From assembly GCF_003003035.1 (NCBI RefSeq), contig NZ_PVTS01000015.1, forward strand, positions 62,001 to 126,000: a stretch of DNA of 64,000 nucleotides, given 5' to 3'. Below the pieces are notes generated by a model. The model was given only the letters and a program-made list of their open reading frames with translations, had not been told where the DNA came from and did not search any database. A program made the position numbers and the translations under genes. This document shows positions 41,814 to 51,097 of the stretch, piece after piece. Position 1 is the first letter of the stretch. Each line of letters opens with the position of its first letter. The stretch comes from Marinilabilia salmonicolor (lineage in GTDB: Bacteria > Bacteroidota > Bacteroidia > Bacteroidales > Marinilabiliaceae).

Positions 41814-44800
41814 TCAGGCTTCATCGTCTTTCTCAATATAATTAGAAGGAGAAACCCCAAAATAATCCCGGAAACAGCGGCTAAAATATCTGGGTGTATT
41901 AAATCCTGTAGCATAAGCAATCTCAGAAACATTTAATCCTGATTTATTGACCAATAAATCAGCTGCGGTTCTCAGACGGATAGACAAAATAAAATTATTG
42001 GGGGTCTGACCGGTAATCCCCTTAATTTTGGAGTAGAGTCTGGTGCGTCCAAGCCCCATTTCGGCAGCAAAATCATTTACATCAAAATCGGTATCATCAA
42101 TATGTGCATCTACAATAGCCTTTGCCCGCTCCACCAACTCCTGATCGATAGAAGTAGTTGCCAGTTCTTTTATATCGGCTGCCGGATCCTGACGAAATTT
42201 CTCCTGCAGGGCTGCTCTGTTTCTCAACAGGTTCTTAACCCTTGCCTTTAATAATTTGACGCTAAAAGGCTTGGTAATATAATCGTCTGCTCCGGTTTCG
42301 ATGCCCTCAATCTGATATTCGATGGCTGTACGCGCGGTGAGCAGAATTACAGGAATATGGCTGGTCTGAATATTGCGTTTTAACCGTGCACACATCTCAG
42401 TCCCCGACAAATTAGGCATCATAACATCCGAAATGATTAAGTCAGGTTGTTCGTCTATGGCACTTTTAAGTCCCTGATTCCCATCTTCAGCTTCAATAAT
42501 CCGATACTGCGATCCCAGTATGCTTTTAAGCATTCTCCTAACCTCCTCATTGTCCTCTACAACCAAAAGCAAAGGTGCGTTTTCGGGAGCTTCATCCATC
42601 TTTTCCTCAGGAACCGGTTGCTCGGCAAGAAACGCACTGTCCACAGGAACAATATCTTTATGCGGAACGAGTTCTTCTGCATTGAAGTGTCTGTTTCCTT
42701 TTTTCAGACTAATGGTAAATGCCGTCCCTTTATCTTTTTCGCTTATTATCGAAATCCTGCCACCATGCTCTTCCACCAGCATTTTGGTAAGAGCCAGACC
42801 AATTCCCGTCCCTTTGGCGGTATTCAGATCAGCAGAACCGGTCTGATAAAAACGATCAAACACATATTTTGCCTCTTCAGGCGTCATACCTACCCCGTTG
42901 TCAGAAACTATAATATCCACCTCCCCCTGTTGATCAATTACTTCAAGACTTACTTTTCCCACTTCGTCCTGAACCACCTTAAAAGCATTGGACAACAGAT
43001 TAAAAAACACTTTTTCCATCTGTCTCACATCAAACCAGATAGAACCATCATAGGAACAGTTTCTGCAATCAAAACGAATCTGTCTGTGCTGTGCATGTTC
43101 ACTAAAAGCCTCACGGATGTTATTCAGGAAATCACTCAACTTGTTTTCAGACACCTTCAACTTAATATACCCCTGTTCCATCTTTCTAAAATCCAACAAC
43201 TCGGTTATGAGATTGTTAAGCCGAAGAGCATGATGCTTTACCATCAACAAGCGCCCGTAGTTTCGGGCGGTGGGCTTGGTATTTTCCAGTACGGCCTCCA
43301 AAATCCCCGTTATAAGAGTCAGCGGAGTCCGGAATTCATGAGAAATATTGGTAAAAAACTTTAGCTTAATCTGATTAAGTTCTTTAATCTTTTCCTTTTC
43401 CTGCCGTTCCGCCTTTAAGGAGTCAGCAAGGCGTGCTTTTGACAGATAGAAATAGTTGACCCATAAAACCAAAGCAATAAAAACAAGAACATAAAAAAGA
43501 ATGGCATACCATGTTTTATACCAGGGCGGCAACACATGAATACGTAACACCTTTTCATCAATAACATTTTTTTCCACTCCGCTCACACCTCTCACTTTCA
43601 ACAAGTAATCACCTGGATTAAGGTTTGTATAGGTTACAAAATTTCTGCTGCCTGCTTCCACCCAATCTTCATTAAATCCTTCCAGTTTATATTGATAAAG
43701 AGCTTTGTGCTGGGGAACATAATTGCAACCTGAAAAATGAACGGTAAAAACATTCTGGCTGGCTTTCAACGTAATATCTTCGACAAAAGGAAGATCTTTC
43801 TTTAAGACCCCGGTATTGTCTCCCGGCATAACCTCTGAATTATTCACATAAAGAGATGAAAATACCAGAGAGAAACGAATATCATTATTCAGCAGATCTT
43901 CTTCCTTAAACGAGATTAACCCATGAACTCCACCGACAAAAACAGTCCCGTCAGAGGTTAGATATAAAGCACCTTGATTTAGTTCCTGCAGTGGAAAGCC
44001 ATTGCTCTCGTGGTAATAATAAAATTGTTCATGGTCAATATCAAAACGGGAAAGTCCCTTACTGGTAGCCACCCACAAATTTCCGAATCTGGACTCTTCA
44101 ATGCCGTAAATAAAATTCCCGGAAAATCCACCCACCTTATCAAGGTAGTTCACAAAACGGTCTTCCTCTCTCAAATAACGATTCAACCCTCCCCCCAGCG
44201 TTCCTACCCACAGACGAAAACGGTGATCTTCAAAAATACAGGAGATAGAATTATTGCTGACAGATGACTTGTTATCAATACTATACGCATAATTATCAAT
44301 CACCCCCCTTTTCACGTCATAACAAAACACCCCCCTTTTTTCGGTTCCTATCCATAATTTCCCGAAACTATCCTCAAACAACGTATAAATCACCGGCCCG
44401 ACACGTTCCCGCTCTACCTCACTTTCGATGAAATGAGAAAAAACCTCTGTTTCCGGATCAAAACGTATGACCCCCTGGTGAGTAGCCAGCAGATAATCAC
44501 TTCCGAACGGGATAATCTCATTAACGATATTACATTGAATAGCAGAAGAATCATTCTTTTCGGACCGAAAGTGCCGAATTTTCCCTGAAGGAATATCCAG
44601 CTTATTTAACCCTCCGTAATGAGTACCCACAAACAATGTTTCATTATTGTGAAGATAAAGTGCTCTCACATTATTAGAAGACAAAGATTTTCCCTTTCCA
44701 TTATGGGTAGTGTAGTGTAGAAAAGTCCCGGTTTTTCGGTTAAAATAATCCAATCCCCCTCCTTCAGTGGCAATCCAAAGATTGTTCTCAGAATCTTCAA

Positions 44801-45839
44801 GCATATTACCAATAACCCTGAAACCGGTTCCTCCTCCATGAGCATCCATAATTGCATAACGGTGGAAAACCTGATATTCGGGATTGTAACAATGAACTCC
44901 TCCAAAATAAGTTCCTACCCACATAGTTCCCTGATAATCCTTCATTATACTCCAGATGCTATTATGTAGCAATTTTCCGGGATACTCATCATTTTGCTGA
45001 TGATTGGAAACCTCAAAGGTTTCTCCATCAATAATACTGAGTCCAAGAAAAGTTCCAACCCATATATTCCCGGAATTATCCTCATCTATGTCCCGAACAA
45101 TATCCCCCACAAGATTACCATTTTCTGAACCGGAATTACTTGAAAAAGTACGGACTATATTATATTGGCGATCAAGTAACATGACTCCCTGCCCATCTGT
45201 CCCAACCCAAAGGCGTTTTCGGGTATCATTGAAAACAGCTGTAATATTTCCTGAAAGCACCTTTGCAGCTTCTTCATATACAGAATCATATAAATAAAGT
45301 CCGTCAGAACTGCATATCCATAACAAACCTGCATGATCTTTATACAGACTATTTACGGAGGTTTCAACAGAGAAAATTTCACTTGCTCTTTCAAATTTAC
45401 CCATTTCTTTATCCAGTGAAAACAATCCACCGGAAGTACCCACCATCGTTTTTCCCCTAAAAGCAAGAACACTTTTCACCTCATCAAAAGGATATTGATC
45501 AAACTTAAGCGTTTCGACATTCAAAAGAGAAAGGCCCAAACGTGTTCCAATTAAGATATGCTTTTCCGACTGGCTCAGACTCAAAACATTTTGCCCCAGC
45601 AACGAGCTGGTATCACGAGGAACAGATCTGAATACCCTGAAATTATTGCCATCATAAAGATTCAAACCATCCCGCGTTCCAATCCAAACACGTCCCAGGC
45701 TGTCCTGCAACATAGATATTGCAGAAATTTGAGACAACCCCTCTGAAAGTCCAAGGTATTCAAATGAAATGCTTTTCTGTCCGCCTACTCTAAAAGTAAC
45801 CGAAACAATTAAAATTAGCAGATATAGAATCTTTTTCAT
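41814..45839 (-). CDS. hybrid two-component system regulator (HTCS)
   Basis: This 1341-residue one-protein sensor and activator controls polysaccharide utilisation loci. After a signal/anchor (MKKILYLLILIVSVTF) come two seven-bladed propeller sets (Reg_prop repeats such as RVWIGTRDGLNLYD, about 25-690), a Y_Y_Y domain (about 700-770) and a transmembrane helix (about 776-798). The cytoplasmic part has HisKA with His834 (NISHEFRTP), HATPase (DNGVGM, GTGIGLAL), a receiver with Asp1138 (IISDVMMPN) and an AraC-type helix-turn-helix (about 1237-1341). The periplasmic part should bind a di- or oligosaccharide. The start is ATG 45839. Two AraC-type recognition helices fit the bipartite candidate operator. 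Confidence 0.97.
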   Translation of the reverse strand: MKKILYLLILIVSVTFRVGGQKSISFEYLGLSEGLSQISAISMLQDSLGRVWIGTRDGLNLYDGNNFRVFRSVPRDTSSLLGQNVLSLSQSEKHILIGTRLGLSLLNVETLKFDQYPFDEVKSVLAFRGKTMVGTSGGLFSLDKEMGKFERASEIFSVETSVNSLYKDHAGLLWICSSDGLYLYDSVYEEAAKVLSGNITAVFNDTRKRLWVGTDGQGVMLLDRQYNIVRTFSSNSGSENGNLVGDIVRDIDEDNSGNIWVGTFLGLSIIDGETFEVSNHQQNDEYPGKLLHNSIWSIMKDYQGTMWVGTYFGGVHCYNPEYQVFHRYAIMDAHGGGTGFRVIGNMLEDSENNLWIATEGGGLDYFNRKTGTFLHYTTHNGKGKSLSSNNVRALYLHNNETLFVGTHYGGLNKLDIPSGKIRHFRSEKNDSSAIQCNIVNEIIPFGSDYLLATHQGVIRFDPETEVFSHFIESEVERERVGPVIYTLFEDSFGKLWIGTEKRGVFCYDVKRGVIDNYAYSIDNKSSVSNNSISCIFEDHRFRLWVGTLGGGLNRYLREEDRFVNYLDKVGGFSGNFIYGIEESRFGNLWVATSKGLSRFDIDHEQFYYYHESNGFPLQELNQGALYLTSDGTVFVGGVHGLISFKEEDLLNNDIRFSLVFSSLYVNNSEVMPGDNTGVLKKDLPFVEDITLKASQNVFTVHFSGCNYVPQHKALYQYKLEGFNEDWVEAGSRNFVTYTNLNPGDYLLKVRGVSGVEKNVIDEKVLRIHVLPPWYKTWYAILFYVLVFIALVLWVNYFYLSKARLADSLKAERQEKEKIKELNQIKLKFFTNISHEFRTPLTLITGILEAVLENTKPTARNYGRLLMVKHHALRLNNLITELLDFRKMEQGYIKLKVSENKLSDFLNNIREAFSEHAQHRQIRFDCRNCSYDGSIWFDVRQMEKVFFNLLSNAFKVVQDEVGKVSLEVIDQQGEVDIIVSDNGVGMTPEEAKYVFDRFYQTGSADLNTAKGTGIGLALTKMLVEEHGGRISIISEKDKGTAFTISLKKGNRHFNAEELVPHKDIVPVDSAFLAEQPVPEEKMDEAPENAPLLLVVEDNEEVRRMLKSILGSQYRIIEAEDGNQGLKSAIDEQPDLIISDVMMPNLSGTEMCARLKRNIQTSHIPVILLTARTAIEYQIEGIETGADDYITKPFSVKLLKARVKNLLRNRAALQEKFRQDPAADIKELATTSIDQELVERAKAIVDAHIDDTDFDVNDFAAEMGLGRTRLYSKIKGITGQTPNNFILSIRLRTAADLLVNKSGLNVSEIAYATGFNTPRYFSRCFRDYFGVSPSNYIEKDDEA

Positions 45840-45985
45840 GTAAAAACTTAGTTGTATAACATAAATATAGTCATATTTCCCGAAAGACACTGCCTTATAA
45901 TCTGGTTCCTCACGCTTCGGATAAAATCAAAATTACTGATATAGCTACAAAGAAACGGGTCCTGTCTTTTTTATAATCCAATATT

Positions 45986-46013
45986 GTTCACAATTCAATC
46001 ACCATTTGTACAC
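45986..46013. promoter_or_regulatory. candidate HTCS operator between regulator and GH88 genes
   Basis: Read on minus it is GTGTACAA-N12-TTGTGAAC, identical in both half-sites and spacer length to 30517-30544. Because it is nearly symmetrical it could serve either divergent gene. The 32-bp spacing to a perfect -7 box is not met; the nearest box is 30 bp away on minus. Confidence 0.6.
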
Positions 46014-46129
46014 GACTACTTATTCACCCTTCATATTCACTCCTGCTTATCAAGACCTTACACCACCATTGAACAATTTTACTATCTAACAACCAGTCAA
46101 TTACATCAAAAACAAGCCATATTCTTTCT

Positions 46130-46137
46130 TATTTTTG
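46130..46137 (+). promoter_or_regulatory. -7 box of the GH88 gene
   Basis: TATTTTTG matches TAnnTTTG. A half-site TTGAACAA (46069-46076) lies 61 bp upstream, close to the spacing at the other promoters, but no second half is recognisable. Confidence 0.45.
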
Positions 46138-46226
46138 TATTAATCGAACATTGAAAAACAGATACCATATGATATTGGTTGGTGAAATTAAAGTAAACAA
46201 CAAAAACGATAAACAACATTTAAGTC

Positions 46227-47435
46227 ATGATTGATCAAAGCAAAAAAATCACTATCGCCCTGGCTTTTACAATAGCCTTGTTCGGTTGTAATGCCAAACA
46301 AGGAACGGAACTATCAGTCGAAAAGAACCTGAATTTTTCTGTAAGTCAAACTGAATTTATGCTTGAAAAAGCCCTTTCCGCTCAGAAGAATCCAAGAACA
46401 ATTGAGAATGATCATTTAAGATGGACCAACAAAGGATTTGACTGGACAGAAGGATTCTTCCCGGGAACCTGCTGGTACCTCTATGAATATACCGGAGATG
46501 AAAAGTGGAAAACAGGAGCCGATTCGCTTCAGGGCTTATTTGAAAACCATCGCTTTCTGCCAAGATATCATGACCTGGGATTTGTCTTTAACTGCTCATA
46601 TGGCAATGGTTTACGCCTGACAGGGGAAGAGGCATATAAAGACATATTAATTGAAGCCGCTGAAACTCTGAGTAACCGGTTCAACCCCAACGTGGGATCC
46701 ATTATCTCCTGGAACGTTGACAAAGGGTGGCAATCGAAAAGAGGCTGGGAATTTCCTGTTATTATTGACAACATGATGAATCTCGAACTGCTTTTTGAAG
46801 CAAGTAAGCTTTCAGGAGATTCAAAATATAAAGAAGTGGCCATCGCCCATGCAAACACCACCCTTAAGAATCATTTCAGAGAAGATATGAGTTCCTATCA
46901 TGTTATTGATTATGATAGCATAACAGGAAAAGTACGTAACAAACACACAGCGCAAGGATATTCGCACGAATCAAGCTGGGCCCGCGGACAGGCATGGGGG
47001 CTATATGGTTTTACCATGTGCTATAGATATACTAAAAACCCGGAATATCTGAAAGCTGCATCAAAAATAGCTGACTTCATCATAAACAATAAAAAGATAC
47101 CGGAAGACCGTATTCCTTATTGGGACTATGACGCTCCTAAAATTCCGGATGAACCCAGAGATGCTTCTGCCGCTGCGACTACCGCATCAGCACTCATTGA
47201 ATTGAGCCAATATGACAATGAAGGAAAGAAAAAGTACTTAAAGGAAGCCAAAGCAATATTGAAAAGCTTATCATCTCCTGCATATCAGGCAGTAAAAGGA
47301 GAAAACCATCACTTTATTTTAAAGCACAGTGTAGGCAGTATCCCACATAACAATGAAATAGATGTGCCCCTAAATTATGCCGATTATTATTATGTGGAGG
47401 CACTCTTAAGATTAAAAGAAACAACTTCGGAATAG
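46227..47435 (+). CDS. GH88 unsaturated glucuronyl hydrolase lipoprotein
   Basis: This 402-residue enzyme hydrolyses the unsaturated uronic acid left at the non-reducing end by polysaccharide lyases, completing PL8 action. The two conserved Asp residues are Asp116 in RYHDLGF and Asp181 in VIIDNMMNLELL. Other family landmarks are FDWTEGFFPG and SSWARGQAWGLYGF. It has a lipoprotein signal ending IALFGC (Cys21), so it probably faces the periplasm. It is the first plus-strand gene after the HTCS and may head the run of enzymes that follows. Confidence 0.94.
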   Translation: MIDQSKKITIALAFTIALFGCNAKQGTELSVEKNLNFSVSQTEFMLEKALSAQKNPRTIENDHLRWTNKGFDWTEGFFPGTCWYLYEYTGDEKWKTGADSLQGLFENHRFLPRYHDLGFVFNCSYGNGLRLTGEEAYKDILIEAAETLSNRFNPNVGSIISWNVDKGWQSKRGWEFPVIIDNMMNLELLFEASKLSGDSKYKEVAIAHANTTLKNHFREDMSSYHVIDYDSITGKVRNKHTAQGYSHESSWARGQAWGLYGFTMCYRYTKNPEYLKAASKIADFIINNKKIPEDRIPYWDYDAPKIPDEPRDASAAATTASALIELSQYDNEGKKKYLKEAKAILKSLSSPAYQAVKGENHHFILKHSVGSIPHNNEIDVPLNYADYYYVEALLRLKETTSE

Positions 47436-47589
47436 AAAGTAAAACAGGGACCGTACTTAAAAAAACAGAATCTATAAAAATCCCTCTTTTATTTCCTTCT
47501 GCCCTTGCACCTCAAAATTATGAGGTGTGGGGCATTCACAAAAAAAACCTTTAACCTGAAAGAAGTAAGAATATTAAACCTGCTGAATC

Positions 47590-49128
47590 ATGAAAAAAAT
47601 CGGAAACATATCACTTGGCATAGGGGTGTTGATGGCAGCAATGACCGGCTGCCAGAGTGCAGAAGAACCTCAGTCACCAAACCTGGTTTACGTATTTCCC
47701 GACCAGATGCGCAAACAGGCTATGGAATTCTGGGAAACTCCTGAATACGAAGGAGCAATCAGAACAAAAGGAGACCCCGTAAAAACACCTAACCTGAACA
47801 AATTTGCGCAAGAATCAGTCATTTTTACCAACATGGTCAGCAACAGCCCTTTATGCACCCCCCATCGCGGAAGTCTTTTCACAGGTCTTTACCCCGGATC
47901 CAGCGGAGCACCGCTCAACTGTAACTCCAATCGCCCTGTAAGTTCATTACGTACCGATGTTGTCGGATTTACGGATGTTATAAGTCAGGCTGGTTACGAA
48001 ACCGCTTATATCGGAAAATGGCATCTCGATTTCCCCACACCAAACGACCCGGCCAATCCGGGCCATTATGTGGATCCGAGAACTCCTGCATGGGATACCT
48101 ACACACCTCCCGAACGAAGACATGGGATCGATTACTGGTATGCGTACAACACCTGGGACGTACACCTGGATCCTCATTATTATGACACCGATGGCAATCG
48201 GTTCGACCCCAGGATGTATTCACCACAACATGAAGCAGACAAAGCTATAGAATACCTGCAAAACAAAGACGGACAAAGAGATCCGGACAAACCTTTTGCC
48301 TTGTTTGTGTCCATGAATCCGCCGCACAGTCCTTACAGTTCACTGGATGATTGTCTGGAAAAAGATTACAACATTTACAAAGACATTCCGATTGAAAATT
48401 TGTTGCATCGACCCAATGTGGACCATAGCATGGCTAAAACAGCCTCTGCACCCTATTACTTTGCAAACGTAACCGGTGTTGACAGAGAGTTCGGACGTAT
48501 CGTACAACAACTTAAGGAGATGGGAGAATACGAAAACACCATTATTGTTTTCACTTCAGATCATGGAGAAACCATGTGCAGCCAGGGAGTCACGGACCCA
48601 AAGAATTCCATTTATTCAGAATCAATGGATGTCCCCTTTTTAATCAGATGGCCGGAGCTAAACGAGGCCCGTACCGACAATTTGATCATGAGCACTCCGG
48701 ACATCATGCCAACCATTCTGAGCATGATGGGACTGGAAAAACTGTTACCCGATAATCTGCATGGATTTGACTATTCGGAGCAAATTATTTCCGAAAAAGA
48801 AGATAACAGGCCGGAATCTGCGCTGTACATCAGAAATTTGGATGGTGAAGTAAACGAAGCCGGAAAAGTAATTTCCTATTTCCCGGAGGCACGGGGCATA
48901 AAAACGCATCATTTCTCACTTGAACTGGTCATTGACAGAAACCACAACCTGGTAACAACCCGTTTTTTTAACGATAACCAGGATCCCTATCAGATGAATA
49001 ATATGCCAGTGGACTGGAACGACGAACAAGTTAAAGGATTGCTCAAAGAAATGGCCTTTTGGCTAAAGCACAGTGATGATCTCTGGTACAAGAAGAATAT
49101 CCTGTCCGACCTGATACCCTATAATTAG
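47590..49128 (+). CDS. S1-family sulfatase lipoprotein
   Basis: This 512-residue sulfatase has a lipoprotein signal ending LMAAMTGC (Cys21) and the formylglycine motif CTPHRGSLFTG with Cys89. The N-terminal metal site reads YVFPDQMR, with Asp-Gln in place of the more common Asp-Asp, as in some S1 subfamilies. Later blocks YIGKWHLDF and FTSDHGETM are intact. It lies 154 bp after GH88, so it probably removes sulfate from products of the lyase pathway. The regiospecificity (2-O, 4-O or 6-O) is not assignable. Confidence 0.9.
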   Translation: MKKIGNISLGIGVLMAAMTGCQSAEEPQSPNLVYVFPDQMRKQAMEFWETPEYEGAIRTKGDPVKTPNLNKFAQESVIFTNMVSNSPLCTPHRGSLFTGLYPGSSGAPLNCNSNRPVSSLRTDVVGFTDVISQAGYETAYIGKWHLDFPTPNDPANPGHYVDPRTPAWDTYTPPERRHGIDYWYAYNTWDVHLDPHYYDTDGNRFDPRMYSPQHEADKAIEYLQNKDGQRDPDKPFALFVSMNPPHSPYSSLDDCLEKDYNIYKDIPIENLLHRPNVDHSMAKTASAPYYFANVTGVDREFGRIVQQLKEMGEYENTIIVFTSDHGETMCSQGVTDPKNSIYSESMDVPFLIRWPELNEARTDNLIMSTPDIMPTILSMMGLEKLLPDNLHGFDYSEQIISEKEDNRPESALYIRNLDGEVNEAGKVISYFPEARGIKTHHFSLELVIDRNHNLVTTRFFNDNQDPYQMNNMPVDWNDEQVKGLLKEMAFWLKHSDDLWYKKNILSDLIPYN

Positions 49129-49151
49129 TTTCTGGTCAGAAACAGCTCTAA

Positions 49152-49172
49152 AAACAAATTTTGCTTAGTTTA
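49152..49172 (-). repeat. partial inverted copy of the MITE-like element end
   Basis: These 21 bp are identical to 14236-14256 and lie head to head with the full element that starts at 49182. Confidence 0.8.
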
Positions 49173-49181
49173 AAGACAGGC

Positions 49182-49348
49182 ACTAATTAGTTTCTGTCCA
49201 TAAACTAAGCGTTTTTCACGTGTTTGAACTAGAAAGTTCAAATATAAGGCGTGTGAAAACTCTAAACCGCAGAATACTAATGTATTTGAGGATATAGATT
49301 TTGAGCAACAACGCAGAAGTCAGACTTTATAGACAAACACTAATTAAT
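49182..49348 (+). repeat. MITE-like element with terminal inverted repeats
   Basis: This 167-bp element has 23-bp terminal inverted repeats (49182-49204 and 49326-49348) matching at 19 positions, the core being TTAGTnTnTGTCnATAAA. It has no open frame. A second copy is at 14048-14262. No target-site duplication is obvious. Confidence 0.7.
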
Positions 49349-49463
49349 CAGCAATTTGACTCACAATGAAGAGACAAAACGTTAAATAAGAAGGAATCCT
49401 GGTTATACGGATTCTGTTTTGTCAAAGCTTCCGAGACCAATTACTAAGAAAAATTTTATACTG

Positions 49464-51059
49464 ATGCAAAAACAGATATTATTAATCGCATTGATGGCAT
49501 TTTTTATTGTTCCGCTATCAAGTCAGGATTTAAAAATAATTCCTGCCCCTGAAAACCTATCCATACAGAAGGGTAATTTTGTCATACCGGATAGATTTAC
49601 CGTGAATGCAGATGAGGAGTTTACCTCTGCTCTGAACATGTTCTTTAACCGGGTGAACCAACACGGGTTCAGCTCCGAATGGAAGAGATCATGGTTTCTG
49701 TGCAGTCCTGATTTGGAAATAATTAAGGAGCCCCAAATTGACAACGGTAACCCAGAGGCTTACACACTCAAAATTACTTCCAAAAAAATAGTCCTGAAAG
49801 CAGCAGGAAAGTCCGGAGTTTTTTACGGCCTCCAGACATTGAGCCAGGTAATGCTGAATCAAACATCTGAAAACACAAAAAACCGGACACTTCCTGCGCT
49901 GACCATCAACGATGCTCCCCGTTATCCATGGAGAGGTATTATGCTTGATGAGTCACGTCACTTTTTTGGCAAAGAAAAGGTCAAAGAGTTGCTCGACTGG
50001 ATGGCTTTTTACAAACTCAATAAATTTCACTGGCACCTGACCGATGTTCAGGGATGGCGGGTAGAAATCAAAAAATATCCAAAATTAACAACGGTCGGTG
50101 CCACCGGAAACCTGAGCGATCCTGATGCCTCTGCCAAATTCTATTCGCAGGACGACATCAGAGAGATTCTCAAATATGCCCAAGACAGGTTTATTGAAGT
50201 TATTCCGGAGATAGATATGCCCGGGCATGCCACAGCCGCGAACAAGGCGTATCCTGAGTTCAGCGGAGGAGGTTCAGAAAAATATCCTGAATTCACCTTC
50301 AATCCGGGAAAAGAGGAAACTTATGCTTTTCTGACTGACATCCTGAGAGAAGTAGCTGACCTTTTCCCTTCAGAATATATTCACCTGGGAGGAGATGAAG
50401 TTCACTTTGGCAATCATCATTGGAAAAATCTTCCGGAAGTTCAGGAACTTATGAAAAAGGAGAACCTGAAAAACCTCCAGGAGGTTGAATACTATTTCAT
50501 CAACCGAATGGCAGACAGTCTGACTACTATGAATAAAAAACTTATGGGATGGGATGAAATTGTAAACGCCCAAACTCCTGTAGAGGAATCTGTCGTAATG
50601 TGGTGGAGACACGACAAAAAGGATCAGCTCCAAAAATCTCTGGAGAATGGCTATACCACTATTCTTTGCCCGAGAATCCCCCTCTATTTTGATTTTGTTC
50701 AGCACGAAAGTCATGAATCAGGACGTCGCTGGGCGGGAGAATACTCCACATTAAAGCAAATCCTTCATTTTAACGAGTATTTTGAGGAAACCATTACCGA
50801 GTATAACCACCTGATTCCAGGTATCCAGGCCAACCTGTGGACTGAAACCATAGACACCCCCGAGCGGCTGGATTACATGACCTTCCCACGTATAGCAGCG
50901 CTGGCGGAAGCAGCCTGGTCAACCAATGAAAAGCCTGATTATCAGGATTTTTTAAACCGTCTAAAACCATCGTTGCAATTGTACAAAAAAGCAGGAATTT
51001 CGTTCTTTAATCCGATAAACCCTGATAGCACCCCAGAAATAAAAGGCCCTGCTAAATAA
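49464..51059 (+). CDS. GH20 beta-N-acetylhexosaminidase
   Basis: This 531-residue exoglycosidase releases terminal beta-linked GlcNAc or GalNAc using substrate-assisted catalysis. It has a signal peptide (MQKQILLIALMAFFIVPLSSQ), an N-terminal GH20b domain (about 25-145) and a catalytic barrel beginning RYPWRGIMLDESRHFF. The catalytic Asp311-Glu312 pair is in HLGGDEVHFGN. The frame's upstream part to 49419 is not coding. With the downstream NahK-like kinase it forms a hexosamine release and salvage pair. It could act on glycosaminoglycan disaccharides or on N-glycan antennae. Confidence 0.95.
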   Translation: MQKQILLIALMAFFIVPLSSQDLKIIPAPENLSIQKGNFVIPDRFTVNADEEFTSALNMFFNRVNQHGFSSEWKRSWFLCSPDLEIIKEPQIDNGNPEAYTLKITSKKIVLKAAGKSGVFYGLQTLSQVMLNQTSENTKNRTLPALTINDAPRYPWRGIMLDESRHFFGKEKVKELLDWMAFYKLNKFHWHLTDVQGWRVEIKKYPKLTTVGATGNLSDPDASAKFYSQDDIREILKYAQDRFIEVIPEIDMPGHATAANKAYPEFSGGGSEKYPEFTFNPGKEETYAFLTDILREVADLFPSEYIHLGGDEVHFGNHHWKNLPEVQELMKKENLKNLQEVEYYFINRMADSLTTMNKKLMGWDEIVNAQTPVEESVVMWWRHDKKDQLQKSLENGYTTILCPRIPLYFDFVQHESHESGRRWAGEYSTLKQILHFNEYFEETITEYNHLIPGIQANLWTETIDTPERLDYMTFPRIAALAEAAWSTNEKPDYQDFLNRLKPSLQLYKKAGISFFNPINPDSTPEIKGPAK

Positions 51060-51097
51060 AGAAGCTTTCTGCAAATAATTTAAATACGTAATTGACC

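Larger units (their letters stand above)
45840..46226. other. divergent HTCS-GH88 intergenic region
   Basis: This 387-bp region holds a full palindromic candidate operator (45986-46013), a -7-like box TTTCTTTG on minus (45955-45948) for the HTCS gene and a TATTTTTG box on plus (46130-46137) for GH88. No gene is present. Confidence 0.55.
49129..49463. other. intergenic region occupied by a MITE-like repeat
   Basis: Almost the whole gap between sulfatase and GH20 genes is repeat DNA (49152-49348). The last 110 bp before GH20 contain no clear promoter box. Confidence 0.6.

Noticed and set aside
42447-43364. 305-residue plus-strand frame
   Set aside because: It is antisense to the kinase and receiver domains of the HTCS and has no recognisable domain.
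46069-46096. Full HTCS operator upstream of GH88
   Set aside because: Only the first half (TTGAACAA) is recognisable; the second half does not match, so it is mentioned as a half-site only.
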